Of a stretch of DNA of 64,000 nucleotides, positions 1 through 11,465 are shown piece after piece. Position 1 is the stretch's first letter; every line of letters starts with the position of its first letter. The notes below the pieces were generated by a model. It made no database searches. It was not told where the DNA came from and saw only the letters and a program-made list of their open reading frames with translations. Both the position numbers and the translations under genes were made by a program. The DNA is taken from the NCBI GenBank assembly GCA_917880885.1, contig OU862910.1, forward strand, positions 22,952,710 through 23,016,709, read 5' to 3'. The DNA comes from Limnephilus marmoratus (lineage: Eukaryota > Arthropoda > Insecta > Trichoptera > Limnephilidae).

Positions 1-604
1 ATCTACATCATTACTGAATCTTTCTGAGGAAAGTTTTTAAGAAAACAATATCTGTGCAACGTTTACCCAAACTTGGATATAGCTCTCCGCGTAGCACTTT
101 GCACTCCGGCCACAAATTGTTCTGGAGAAAGGAGTTTTTCTTGTTTAAAGCGAGTGAAGAAATACCAAAGGTCTTCATTATCGCAAGAAAAACTTCACTC
201 TTAGGATCTTCTATGCATAGAAGCAAGCATGAGGCTATTATAAATGATTGTGTCAAATAAAAAATCCTGTAAAAATTGTAATTCTTTTTTCATGTCACAC
301 TTTTATTTTACTAATTTTTCTTTTATTATTTCATTTTTAAATACCTACTTAACGTATATTTGAATATTTATTTTTAAAATTGTGCGTCACCCAATAAAAG
401 CCTACAAGTGAGTGATCATGATAAGTGGCAACTTATAAGAAGGAGGAAGGGGCGGCGGAAATGAAGTGGCCTATACTGATGAAAAATGTAAACACGGCCC
501 TGGGCTCCAGGCTCGATGTACTTGAGCTGTTGTTAAACAGCTGTTGTACAGCTATTCACTAATGACGAATCTACCTGCCCTGTACTTGAGCTGGTCTGAG
601 GTAC
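1..604. other. Unassigned flank
   Basis: AT-rich sequence. A minus-strand open frame over positions 11-256 could be an exon piece of a neighbouring gene, but it has no motif I recognise and no clear splice signals, so no gene is called. Confidence 0.3.
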
Positions 605-1110
605 TTAATCCAAGCATTTCATTGTAGTCTTTATTGCCGAAATCAGGCCAGCTTGGGCTTTTGAGATGTTAAAGATGAAAATGACCATGTTGACCTTATC
701 CCATGCACGAACTTCGCGAGATGAAAGGTAGGTTGGATAGATCCTATACGATGGGTAGCTCTCCGACAAGTGCCAAACCCAATCCAAGGCTTTGGAGATA
801 TCCAACCCAACGGTTTGTGTTTCTCCAAAGAGGTCCAAGTAACGCCCCAAATATGCAATACATACCCAAGCAGATCGCCATACGATTGGTTTTGTCGAAA
901 TCCATATTGGCGATTGCTAAAAATGTTGTCATTCTCAAGGTACGTGAGCAATTTATTATTAATCACCTTTTCTAATACCTTTTAGAGTAAGGAAGAGATG
1001 GCTATGGGGTAGTAGTTGGAAGGATCAGAGCGGGTCCCTTTCCTAGGGATTGGGTGGACAATCGCCTTTTTCCAAAGATCTTTGCACTCTTCCACTTTTG
1101 ATTGACAGTA
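605..1110 (-). pseudogene. LINE reverse transcriptase fragment (broken)
   Basis: The minus strand reads as the early part of a non-LTR retrotransposon reverse transcriptase. In order it shows KGTRSDPSNYYPIA, then EKVINNKLLTYLEN, then NRQYGFRQNQS, then GDLLGYVLHIWG, and in a shifted frame GLDISKALDWVWH. These match the block before and around the first catalytic aspartate in jockey/R1-like LINEs. The frame changes at least twice and one stop falls between the first two blocks. The YADD block and the endonuclease are absent. It is a dead fragment. The family is secure from motif order; the clade is a guess. Confidence 0.75.
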
Positions 1111-1980
1111 CTAGAAGTGTGAAGTTCCAGTCGGTTTTTCAAAAAGAAAGTGCATTATCTTGAAAAATATTATCTCTCAAAGGGCAGCAAGAACATTGCA
1201 TTTTTCCTTTTGTTTGAGCAAATTTGTTTTCCAACAAGTTCGCTCTAATATTCAAGCAAACCCACCCCCACACTATCCTCTTTCTGAGAATTAAAAAAAT
1301 TAATTACGAAAATTAATCCAACACAAAACACATTTTTTCACAAAAAAATCTGAAAGAGTAATGAAAAATATTTATTGTATATTTATGCAATTTATTCCCA
1401 ACTTTTTAATCGCCGATATCAAATTCTCGTTGAGCGCCAGCTGATTCTATTTTCGTAATAACTGCACATCCTATAGAAAAGTGTCATAAGTCAAAATTTT
1501 CTATTTTGCGTTTTATTCCTAAAAAGTAAAGTGATTGTTATTATCTATGCCCAACGAAAACCGTATTTAAGTTACATCACTCCATCTCCGCAAGATGTCA
1601 CTAGTATTTCTTTTCGGCAGGACCGCTTGTTCATCATTCATTCATTTGTTTTCCCTCTCCTGTAAAATTAACTTTTTTACTGACAACACTTTTCCACAGT
1701 ACGTGCGACTTATTTTTTGCAAAATGATGATTTTGTTAATTGTACCGTCTTACCAGATAATGTGTTTAATTAGATAAATAAAAATTAGTAATAAAAAATA
1801 GTAATAAAATAATAAAAAAAAACATTTATTATTAACAGGGTTGTTTGTTTAAAATTATTATTATATTCACATAAAACTTATTTACAATAACAAATACAAC
1901 ATTACAAAAACATACCCACAATAAAACAAAAACAAAACTCAATAGGAATAAATTTTAATTCAAATAATACTGAAGATACT
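1111..1980. other. AT-rich DNA, nothing recognised
   Basis: No convincing reading frame, RNA gene or repeat structure was seen here apart from short homopolymer runs. Confidence 0.4.
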
Positions 1981-2111
1981 GTCAGACTAGGCTATAATGT
2001 AGCGTTTTTGGGCTTGGCCTATTTCAGCATATCCCTCACCATATGAAATAGGCCAAATAGCCGAAATAGGCCAAGCCACGAAAGTATAGCACGCATATAG
2101 CGTAGTCTGAC
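1981..2111. mobile_element. Small foldback MITE, about 130 bp
   Basis: The ends are inverted copies of GTCAGACTA, followed by related CTAT/ATAG bases, and the middle is another inverted pair built on GGCCTATTT. Nearly the whole segment can fold back. A 24-base piece of it (TTGGCCTATTTCAGCATAT) reappears near 24520. No target duplication is evident, so the superfamily is unknown. Confidence 0.5.
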
Positions 2112-2807
2112 ACAGGCATAATCATTTGATAATTTTACCTGAGCTTAATGCATTCTCATTCTAGTCCCACTAAGTTCAATATTATTTTTTAATCCTCTTT
2201 GGGTATGAATTAAAGAATTAAATTTGGCGGTAATCGCATTTAACCATTCGATCGATAGTTACCCAATTATGGGTAGCTGTAGGTAGGTGATTAATTAAAA
2301 TAAATTTATTTTAAACTTCCCACCATCAGCTAATATTTCTAGTCACAGCTAATCATCAGCCAATATTTTAAACCTCTATCGATTACCAAAATATATCACT
2401 AATGTTCGTCTCTTTGAATATTTCAGATAATGTTTTGAACGTAAAGTTCGCTTGTAGATGTAATATTAAATCGTATTCTAAAAATCGAACATCTATTTGC
2501 CTGTTAAAAAACAGTTTTTTTTAAATGTCTGTGAGTATAGTCATTTCCAGTAGACCAAAGAAAAAACATTCGGAAAAAGTAATATTCAACATTGCCCCAA
2601 AATAAGTTACAAGTTAGGGTAATTTCGGTAATGCTGGATTCCGACTTATCTATTCTTTGATCCTTTCGTAGAATGAAAGTTGAAGTCGATTCAACTTTGG
2701 GTTTCTATTCTATAGAAAGCCTGTTCTCACTAATCTATTTCATAAATTTTATGAAATACGAGTAGATCACAGAACAGATCAGGTGGGATGCCAGCTTTAC
2801 TAACATA

Positions 2808-3196
2808 TACAAGGTGTCCGGAAACTCGTAGTACAAGCAGGAAACTGGAGACTCCACATCACATTTGGAGTCGATTTTGTGGTATAACTTTTTTTGATTT
2901 GAGCTTTCGTTTTCGAGTAAATCGGGTCCGAAGTTGGATTTTTTTTGGTTAAATTTGAAAAAATTGTTCACTAGGGGGTTCATTTCAGCTATGTAATGTC
3001 TTATAAAATGCATCGAAGGGTAAACCGGGCTCAAAAGTTTTTTTAACCCTTTAGTTGCCGAAAAAATGGAAAAATAGAAAAAAAATAATATTAAAATCGA
3101 AATGCTGAGATCGAAAAAAATATTTTTTTTGGGTTCTCTACGTGATGTAGATTCACCAGTTTCCCGCTTGTACTACGAGTTTCCGGACACGTTGTA
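2808..3196. mobile_element. Tc1/mariner-type MITE, copy 1
   Basis: A 389-bp element with terminal inverted repeats of about 40 bp starting TACAAGGTGTCCGGAAACTC and flanked by TA on both sides (2806-2807 and 3197-3198). No transposase is present. A second full copy lies at 23725-24108 and a truncated one at 50578-50776, all with the same internal sequence. TA duplication and end structure indicate mobilisation by a Tc1/mariner-type transposase. Confidence 0.8.
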
Positions 3197-3538
3197 TAGT
3201 TCAAGCGTTTATAAATGTTACATTTTTAAACCTAAAAATATGGGAAAAACTGAGAAATATGGGTGAATTCAATGGCTTTAAGCCTCAGTAAGCCGCTTAT
3301 ATATTTTCGTATTAATATTCGGAGACACGATTTTTGGAGTGCGGCCAAATCCAAAACGTAATGCCCGGAAATCTCTACACTCGAGTGGTAAATCAGCAGT
3401 AGATAGGGAGTCAAGCCACAACTTCTCTCTCTGGGTCAGCCAACCTACAACAACAAAAAAAAAAACACTTGTAATACATAACACATAAGATCCACTGACA
3501 GCAGTTTTAAATAAACCTCTTTCCAAGAGAGGTACTAA

Positions 3539-4522
3539 GGGCTTGTGCGCACAAGCGGCCAGCCGCGTGCGCGGTTCGGCTAAGTGGCTAGCCGCCTCAC
3601 GCGGTTCAAACGCGGTAACAAAAAACTGCGTTGTCTCATCATTAATAAAATGGACACTGTTAAAGTTAATTTCGTTTGAATAAATGGTTTTTTAATTTAT
3701 TTTTTTTTAACAATAGCTCGACACAGAAGGCCCTAAGAAAAAAATATTTTCCCTCGGGGTCTATGTCATCTTTGGGAATGCTGCGTGGAAGGTCTTTTAA
3801 AGGAAATGAAGGAGAGGAAGTTCTGTGAAGAATAAGGTATGAGGGGTGGGTAAGAATCTGGGGGGTCATTGGGTCCAGGAGTGACGAAAGTATGAATCCA
3901 TCCCTCCCAGTGCAGTGCAAGGTGATGGTCAGTTCTGCTTGAGAGGTTACCCTCAACCAGTATCTCCGATCCGGCCTGCCACGCAGCTGGTGGACAGACA
4001 CGCCCGCCGCCAAGAGCCAAACAAACCTCACTCCATGAACCCGAGCACAGCTGCTAAGTCATCAAATGTAACGAATAAATGGATCCCGGGGCGGCGGTAC
4101 CCCCACCCACCTCCCAAATTGAAATTAATACATACCAAGATTTTTTTTGCATTATTGACATATCTTCGTTTCCAAAAATATCCACTAGTCATTGTTTTAG
4201 TTTCAATTCACTCTTCTTACATGCTGCTCCTTTAAAATTCCAAAGAGCTTCTCTTTTTTAAATTTCAATGATAAATTTTTCTGTGTCGAAATTCATGGCT
4301 GGGGGGACAACTTAGCAGCGAACTAAACCCCAACCGCCTAGTGTGTATAGTCAATATGGCGGTCAGCCGCGAAGCGAGCCGCTGCCCTCCGTTCAACCGC
4401 CGCGATTCGAATTTTTCGGCGGTTTGGTGCATACGAATATGAGCGGTTGCATATTAAAATAAAAATGCGGCAGGCCGCACGGTTGACCGCCTACGCGGCT
4501 GACCGCTAGTGTGCACAAGCCC
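3539..4522. mobile_element. Harbinger-type non-autonomous element
   Basis: GC-rich terminal inverted repeats start GGGCTTGTGCGCAC and end GTGCACAAGCCC, and TAA stands on both sides (3536-3538 and 4523-4525). A three-base TAA/TTA duplication is the signature of the PIF/Harbinger superfamily. The subterminal regions carry many GCCGC/GCGGC repeats. The middle contains a copy of the dispersed A-tailed repeat in reverse orientation. No transposase frame remains. Confidence 0.72.
3706..4125 (-). repeat. Dispersed A-tailed repeat, copy 1
   Basis: Near full-length copy of a 450-500 bp family seen at least seven more times in the window. Read on the minus strand it starts near a TTTGGGAGG motif, passes through CCCGGGTTCATGG, and ends in GGCCT, a GAGCT-like motif and a short A run. 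It sits inside the Harbinger-type element, so it inserted after it. The A-tail suggests a retroposon. Confidence 0.6.
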
Positions 4523-4710
4523 TAAGATCATTTATTCAGAAAAATAAGAAGATAACGGTAGCAACTGGGTTATGTAAAATAGCTGACCTATATTGTAATG
4601 TAAATTCTAATATATTTTGTCAAATAGCATTTTCACTAATAAAAACTTTTTAAAATTAATAAATTACATAAAAAGATATTTTTGTTACAGGACAATACAT
4701 ACTCTTTACG

Positions 4711-5474
4711 AAGTTCTATGGTAAGCAATAACACAGTGTCTTCCTTAACCTGTAGGGGAAGGGAACAGCAAGGGAGTTCTATGGTAAGAATAACACAGTG
4801 TCTTCGTTAACCTGTAGGGGAAGGGAACGGCAAGGGAGTTCTATGGTAAGCAATAACACAGTGTCTTCCTTAACCTGTAGGGGAAGGGAACGGCAAGGGA
4901 GTTCTATGGTAAGCAATAACACAGTGTCTTCCTTAACCTGTAGGGGAAGGGAACGGCAAGGGAGTTCTATGGTAAGCAATAACACAGTGTCTTCCTTAAC
5001 CTGTAGGGGAAGGGAACGGCAAGGGAGTTCTATGGTAAGCAATAACACAGTGTCTTCCTTAACCTGTAGGGGAAGGGAACGGCAAGGGAGTTCTATGGTA
5101 AGCAATAACACAGTGTCTTCCTTAACCTGTAGGGGAAGGGAACGGCAAGGGAGTTCTATGGTAAGCAATAACACAGTGTCTTCCTTAACCTGTAGGGGAA
5201 GGGAACTGCAAGGGAGTTCTATGGTAAGCAATAACACAGTGTCTTCCTTAACCTGTAGGGGAAGGGAACGGCAAGGGAGTTCTATGGTAAGCAATAACAC
5301 AGTGTCTTCCTTAACCTGTAGGGGAAGGGAACGGCAAGGGAGTTCTATGGTAAGCAATAACACAGTGTCTTCCTTAACCTGTAGGGGAAGGGAACGGCAA
5401 TGGAGTTCTATATTAAGCAATAACACAGTGTCTTCCTTAACCTGTAGGGAAGGGAATGGCAAGGAAGTACAATA
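4711..5474. repeat. 63-bp minisatellite, about 12 units
   Basis: Twelve head-to-tail units of 63 bp. Middle units are almost identical, and changes gather in the outer units (for example an A for G near 4769, a one-base deletion near 4789, several changes after 5400). Because 63 is divisible by three and the unit lacks stops in some frames, both strands carry long open frames; these are a by-product. Each unit contains ATGGTAAGC and, 26 bases on, CTTCCTTAACCTGTAG, which resemble a splice donor and acceptor. Confidence 0.93.
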
Positions 5475-5507
5475 AATAAAAAGATTTGTTAAATCCAACA
5501 CGTAGAC

Positions 5508-7147
5508 CAGGGGTAGGGAACCTTTTTGGCTTCGGGGGCCATTTGGATACCTCTGGTATCACCCGCGGGCCGCACGTTGATTTGGGGAGGGGGGTAGAAA
5601 TCCTTTTTTATTATGACCTCATTTTATACTGTTTTTTTTTTAATATCACATGTACCGAATATTCTCTCAATGAAAAATCATACCCAAATTCTGCAACTAG
5701 AAATATATACCTAACTGCTCTTGGAAATCGATAATGGTATGCATTGAATTGCGTGAAAAGAATTTCTGGAATTCCTAGAACGTTTCGAATTTTTACATTA
5801 TGTTTAGAACATGAGGCAGGTTTTAACAAGGTTGATTCTGCGTAAGAGTCCACAAGCTTAAATAATAGTTACACAAGAAACAATTTCTCAGAATTTTGCA
5901 GCACATGGTGTGCAGCACAATTGTAAAACTTCACTTGGTACATGAGAATGACTGCCTTTGATGAATCTGCAACTTTTTATTTAATTTATCGTTATATTCT
6001 GAACACATCTGGTTTAAATTAAATCTATGTGGTGAAATCAAAGAAAAAACATGAAAATGGTATTTTCTTTGATTCTGGCAGCACATACATAGTCTGCAAT
6101 AAGAATTTAATAACTGATCTTCGAATAAGAGAATGGTTTTCTTCAAAATGTGTCAGCAGATGAATCCACTCAGTTGTGAATTTGATCGTTCTGAACCCAA
6201 AAAACTGGTTTTAAATTAAGAGTGAATCTGCATGCGAGTCCCCGGCTGCAATTAGTATTACTCTCGTAATGTGCGTATGGTTTTAATACCAATTACGAAT
6301 TTTGCAGCGTATGATTTGAAACCAAAATTTTAACTCCAATCGAAACATTAGAACGGTTTTCTTTGAAATGCAGCAGCAGATTTATCCGCTAATGGAATTT
6401 TGACAGATCATTCGGAACATGAAACTGGTTTTAACTTAAGAGTGAATCTGCATGCAAGTACCCAGCTTTAATTGATCCTACACCCAGAACACGAAAATGG
6501 TTTTCCTCCAAATTTTGCACTAGAAGAAACCCATGGATGGTTTCCTTCGAATTGCGTCAGCAGATGAATCCGAAACGATTGATTTTAAGATTGGTTTTAT
6601 CTTAGGAATGGATCTGCGTAGGGGTTCATCAGTCCACCAGCTTAAATTATATTGTACTCAAAACACTTAAATAACTTAAATGGTTTTCCTGCATTTTATA
6701 GCAAATTTATTGGTTGCATTAATTTTTTTATAATTTTATATTTTTAATTTAGAATAATTTATGTGGAATATTTTTTTTTTATTTAACTATTTTTTAAGGC
6801 AGAAGTGTAGCAATATAGAGAAATCACATAATATTTTTTCTTTCCTGAATAAAATTGTCATGAATATTGAGATATTTTTTCGAATGTATAATAATAAGAA
6901 ATTAAAATGTCATGATCACGAATGTATTTGTGTCTACCTGATTTCTAGAAACATAGGTTCTATGTAAGAACATACCTGTCAGCTGTGTTATAACTTTCTC
7001 TGGGTTTAGTAACAATAACTTTAAAATGTAGCTGAAACACTGTGAAAGAAACCCGCTCTTGAGTGTAATTTTATTTTCAGCTGGCCGCACCAAAAGTGCT
7101 CGCGGGTCGTACCAATAAGCTTCGCGGGTGGCGGTTCCCCACTCCTG
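5508..7147. mobile_element. Non-autonomous hAT element with intact 8-bp target duplication
   Basis: The ends are CAGGGGTAGGGAACC and the complement of CAGGAGTGGGGAACC, and a perfect 8-bp duplication ACGTAGAC flanks both (5500-5507 and 7148-7155). Short CAGGG-type ends with an 8-bp duplication define hAT elements. Inside, several degenerate repeats of a GAATCTGCATG-containing block alternate with GGTTTT blocks between about 5760 and 6660. No transposase frame is left. Confidence 0.85.
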
Positions 7148-7185
7148 ACGTAGACAATACCATGTTGATAAAGTGACATTTTTAG

Positions 7186-7290
7186 CTTTAATTAACCTAT
7201 TAGAGGTAATATCCGAAGATAAAATTAATATTTAAGGTCGACACTGCAATTGCAGTGCTTTGTACCGTGCACAGACACGATTCTTCAACA
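7186..7290 (+). repeat. Direct repeat, copy A (pairs with 12838-12950)
   Basis: About 105 bases that begin with GCTTTAATTAACCTATTAGA and run through a GCAATTGCAGTGCTT core are repeated with roughly 80-85 percent identity at 12838-12950 in the same orientation. The two copies bracket the LINE and the foldback element. The origin is unknown. Confidence 0.6.
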
Positions 7291-7558
7291 CTGCAATTTT
7301 TTTTTTTTTTTTTTTTATATATTTATTTTTTATTTTTAATAATAAGGTTTTCATGGTATTTACAAGATAATTTTACATCTAAGGTTTTTTACTACCCTTC
7401 CATTAAAAGCATTTGCTTGTGTATGGAAGGGGAGTGTACATAAATGCTATTAGTTATCAGTTATAAGTTAGTACTTAAATAATTCATTGTACATAAATAT
7501 ATGTGAGCTGCAGTATTTATTTTGATAATGGTGTGTATTTAAAAAAAAGAAAGAATGT

Positions 7559-7829
7559 TATGAAAAACTTAGGATATTTGTAAGATTAATTGACAGTAGT
7601 TTTTTTCTGAAGAATATTTTTAAAATGTTTCTTGACAGAGAGCAGTATTCGGGTTTTATCATTAATGCTTCTGATTTCTTCTGGTAGACGATTGAAAAAG
7701 TTCTTCCCTGGTAAGTGTAATGATGCTGTGCAAAAGACGTATTTAGTTTTGGGCATAGAAAAACATGTTTAAGTCGAGTTCTATTTTCATTTAAAAATGG
7801 ATATTTATCTTTTTCTTTTATAATTTGAA
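7559..7829 (-). pseudogene. LINE ORF2, C-terminal tail (part 2 of split LINE)
   Basis: This minus-strand segment continues the LINE frame that is cut at 8855. Joining base 8855 to base 7829 restores a single frame across the junction (residues LIKI then QIIKEKDKYPF), so the DNA between is a later insertion. The tail shows the usual FNRLP/PEEI-like block near the end of LINE ORF2, but in a shifted frame, and closes near 7580. The A-rich 3' end of the element is the T run at 7297-7316. Confidence 0.68.
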
Positions 7830-8854
7830 CTAGCTGGTCCCCGGCATGCGTTGCTATGCCATTTAATAAAGAAATTGATTCTCCCTGCGTGTCCTTTCCC
7901 ATTCGTCCCGTTCCCCTTCCGCCTCCCCTTCCGCTTCCCCTTCCTCCCCGCGTCTCCTTCCCCTCTCTCGTTCCCACTCGGATTCCTCCACCTTCACTCT
8001 CACTCTCTCGTTCCCACTCGGATTCCTCCATCTTCATTCTCCCCCTCTTTCCACATCCCGCGACCCCCCCCTTCCCCCTCCCCCTTCCCCCCTTCCCGCT
8101 TCCCCCCTCCCCCTTCCCCCTTCCAGATTCCCCTCTCCCTCCCGGGTTCCCCCCCCCTCCCGCTAACCCCCTACCCGAGTTCCCCTCCCCCTCTCGCATT
8201 CCATTCATTCCCGGTACATTCTGTTTTCAAACAGCTCGCATGCCATCTACTATATTTTTTAAACAAATTTCATGATTATACAAACCTTATCCTGACAATA
8301 ACAAACACCCAAAAAAAAGAATTATCCAATTTGGTGCAGTCGTTCGGAAGTTCTGCGCGTACATACATTTCGGCAATTCATTTTTATTAATATATATAGC
8401 TGGTACCTGGCATGCGTTGCTATGCCATTCAAAGAAATAAATTGATTCTCCCCGCATGTCCTTTCTCGTGTATCGTTCGGAAGTTATGCGCGTACATACA
8501 TTTCGGCGATTCATTTTTATTAATATATATAGCTGGTACCTGGCATGCGTTGCTATGCCATTCAAAGAAATAAATTGATTCTCCCCGCATGTCCTTTCCC
8601 GTGTATCCCCGTTCCCTTCCACCTTCCCCGCCTTCCCCCTCCCTTTCGTCTTCCCTCTCCGCAAACCCTACCATCCCCCTGCCTTTCCTCCCTGGCGTTA
8701 AAATTATATACAGCCTATGTTACTCGCTGATAATGTAGCTTTCTATTAGTGAAAGAATTTTTCAAATCGGTTCAGTAGTTTCGGAGCCTTTTCAATGCAA
8801 ACAAACAAACAAACAAACAAATCTTACCTCTTTATATACTAAAAAAAAAAAAAA
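7830..8854 (-). mobile_element. Helitron-like element inserted in the LINE
   Basis: On the minus strand the insert ends CCAGCTAG and is followed by T, as Helitrons do (CTAG then T). The 3' terminal segment is repeated three times (ending at 7830, about 8398 and about 8530). The block TTTCGGAGCC / CAAACAAACAAA lies near the 5' side, and related elements occur at 23516-24238 and 54543-56378. No target duplication is made and the LINE frame is exactly restored by removing it. The 5' end here is a T run rather than TC, so assignment is likely but not certain. Confidence 0.65.
7868..8212 (+). repeat. Polypyrimidine tract (CCCTTC-like)
   Basis: About 340 bases of nearly pure C and T on the plus strand. 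It lies inside the Helitron-like element, and the other two family members carry equivalent purine or pyrimidine tracts in the same position relative to the element's strand. Proline-rich open frames across it are not genes. Confidence 0.85.
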
Positions 8855-11290
8855 TTTTAATTAATGAATTTTTGATATATAAATCTTTAAATGTTGGTAC
8901 TTGAAATTCTTGAAATAGGCGTTCTGTTGGGTAGTCCCAGGATTTTTTTAATATAATTTTAATAATGGTTCTTTGTGTAATTTCTATTGGAAGAAGGTTA
9001 CATTTATACGCGGATCCCCAACTAATAATAGCGTAAAGTGGATTGAACTAAGGCATAGTAGATTAAATATAGATTTTTTATCGACAGAAAATTTCTAATT
9101 CTTAAAAATATATATATTAATTTTCTGATTTTGTTTACTACCTGACATATTTGTTCCTTCCATTTCAGATTTTTATCGATAATTACACCAAGATATTTAA
9201 TTTTGTTTGTTGTTTTTAATATTGTACAGTTTGATTTGCAATAATTTTGGCTATGAATTTTAGTATTATCGTGTATGACAATGTTAAAATTTTTGGGAGC
9301 ATCGTTTGGATGGATTGCAAATGGAATTACAAATGTCTTTTCACTATTTAGTGAAAGTAAATTTGTGTCAAAAAAATTCTTAAGCATGTCTTCTGTGGCC
9401 TTTGATTCTACATTTTCCCAAGTATTTTCACTTATTATTAATACTGTATCGTCGGCGTATGATGTAATTTGACCATTTAAATGTTGAAAAAAAATATCGT
9501 TTACATATATGGTAAAAAGGATTGGTCCAAGCACTGTACCTTGCGGGATTCCAAAGCTTGAAATCTCTTGATCACTATTAACACCATTGATTTTTACCAC
9601 TTGAGGGCGGTTTTTTAAGTAGTTGGTGATCCATTTAATCGCGTTGCCTTTTATGCCAATATTACTTAACTTTTTTAATAGCATCTCATGGGATATGCTA
9701 TCGAATGCCTTTCTGAGGTCAATAAATATACCCGCACATTTTTTACCTTTATCTAATGATTCGTAAATGTATGAAGTTACGTTAGCAATGGCATCTTGTG
9801 TGCTGAGTGATTTAATAAAACCAAACTGGTTTTTGTGTAGTATTTTATTACTATCTAGGAAATTTACAAATTGTTTTTTTACTATTTTTTCAAAGATCTT
9901 TCCTATGTTAGAAATTAGACAAATTGGGCGATAATTCGTTACTTGGTGTGGATCACCAGATTTGTAAATAGGTGAGATTATTGTGTTTTTGTAGTTCATT
10001 GGAAATATTCCTTTCGTTAAACTCAAGTTTATTAAATGAGTGATGGGTTTTATTAAGTAAGATTTCATAGATTTTAACATGTGTGCCGTAATAGAATCAA
10101 AACCGGGAGACGAACCTCCTTTCATATTTTCTATTATTTTTAAGAATTCACATTCTGTTGTTATTTCAAATGTTGAAAGTATATTACGTTTCTGTAAATT
10201 TTTATTTTTATGTTTTTCCGAGTTAGAAGACTTATGAATATTTTTCGCAAGATTTTTTCCAACATTTGCAAAGAACGAATTAAATATGTTTGCACATTGT
10301 TTAGGCTGTATATTGGCATCAATAATTTTTTTATCATGTTCGATGTACTTAATGTTTTGTGTTTTTTTTGTATTGTCTATGGCCAAATTCACAGTTTTCC
10401 ACATTTGTTTATGGTTATTTTCTGAAGATAATATTTTATTTTTAAAAAACTCTTCCTTACTTTTTTTAATATAAGATGTTAATTTATTTTTATATTTTTT
10501 ATAGAAAATATATGCTTTTTCATCATGGGGATTTTTTAAAGTTGTTTTATAAAGTTTTTCTTTATTTCTGATAGATATTATAAGTCCTTTGGTAATCCAA
10601 GGTTTTAAACATTTGAATTTTGATTTTATGTGTATTATTATTTCAGTTGTCGAATTTTTAATGTGTTGTGACAGGATATTTTCAAAGTTACTCGAACATA
10701 TTTCGGTATCATCACTCTTTAAAACATTGTTCCAATCTTCCTTTTTTAGTTTTTCAGAGAGAATAGTCATGTCTATTGTTGATTTTTTGGGAATTAAATA
10801 ATGTTTTTATGTTTAATATTATTATTATACTGAATTAAGCATGAATGATGATCAGTTATGTTAGTTTTCCAAACAATTGATTTTAATTTGTGAAGATCTT
10901 TAATGTTTACGTTTGTCCAAATATGATCTAAACAAGATGGATTATGTTCTTTTATTTCTCTAGTATTTTTATTTATGCAAGATATGAAATTTTGTTCAGT
11001 CATACAATTGATGTATTCAGTTTTGTTATTATTTTCTATTTTTTCATTAATGTTCACGTTAAAATCACCCACGACGAAGCAGAGTTTATTTTTTAATTTT
11101 AATAATATGTATTTGAGATCATTAATAAACGTAATAATACTTGAGCCATGCGTTCTATAGATAGCTATTAGATGGTATATTGATTTGCCGAGTTTGAAAT
11201 GTACTTCGATACAGTTTACCAAATGTATTGGGTGTTCTATTACGTTAACAATACTAAATTTATTGTTTGCAAATATTATTATTCCCGAAT
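8855..11290 (-). pseudogene. LINE ORF2: APE endonuclease and reverse transcriptase (degenerate)
   Basis: Minus strand, 5' part of the LINE. The endonuclease region (about 11222-10794) shows GDFNVNI, SCLDHIWTN and TDHHSCL, three catalytic blocks of APE-type endonucleases. A one-base shift near 10790 leads into the reverse transcriptase (10770-9022) with NYRPICLISNIGKIFEK, IDLRKAFDS, GIPQGTVLGPILF and the catalytic YADDTVLI block, then KYLGVIIDKNLKW. A second shift near 9026 is needed to continue as YAIISWGSAYK down to 8855, where the Helitron-like insert cuts the gene. The 5' end of the element is missing or unrecognised above 11290. Jockey/CR1-like by layout. Recently active judging by the long open frame, but now dead. 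Confidence 0.85.
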
Positions 11291-11465
11291 TTTTGTTGAT
11301 ATCTACTTTGGTAGAATTGCAGGGCTTCGGCCTCTAGGGGTTGGACGATACCTCCAAATTCTGACATTTTCCATACATTCTGATGGCAATATGCTACACA
11401 AGTACCTCCTAGCAGCGCTGTTCTATGGGTTAGTTTTTTTTCATACATTTTAATGGATTTTATGT

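Noticed and set aside
3666..4031. 121-codon minus-strand frame
   Set aside because: Lies wholly inside a copy of the A-tailed repeat; other copies do not keep the frame.
4711..5474. Possible CRISPR-like array
   Set aside because: Units are contiguous and identical with no variable spacers, and the DNA is eukaryotic.
4779..5501. Long repetitive open frames on both strands (240 and 225 codons)
   Set aside because: They result from a stop-free 63-bp unit whose length is divisible by three. No start context, splice partner or known repeat protein.
7558..8390. Proline- or glycine-rich open frames
   Set aside because: They are translations of the polypyrimidine tract inside the Helitron-like element. 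Only the final part on the minus strand belongs to a real frame, the LINE tail.
11260..11448. 62-codon frame just upstream of the LINE endonuclease
   Set aside because: Could be the LINE's N-terminal part, but I see no endonuclease motif, and the frame does not join the next one cleanly.
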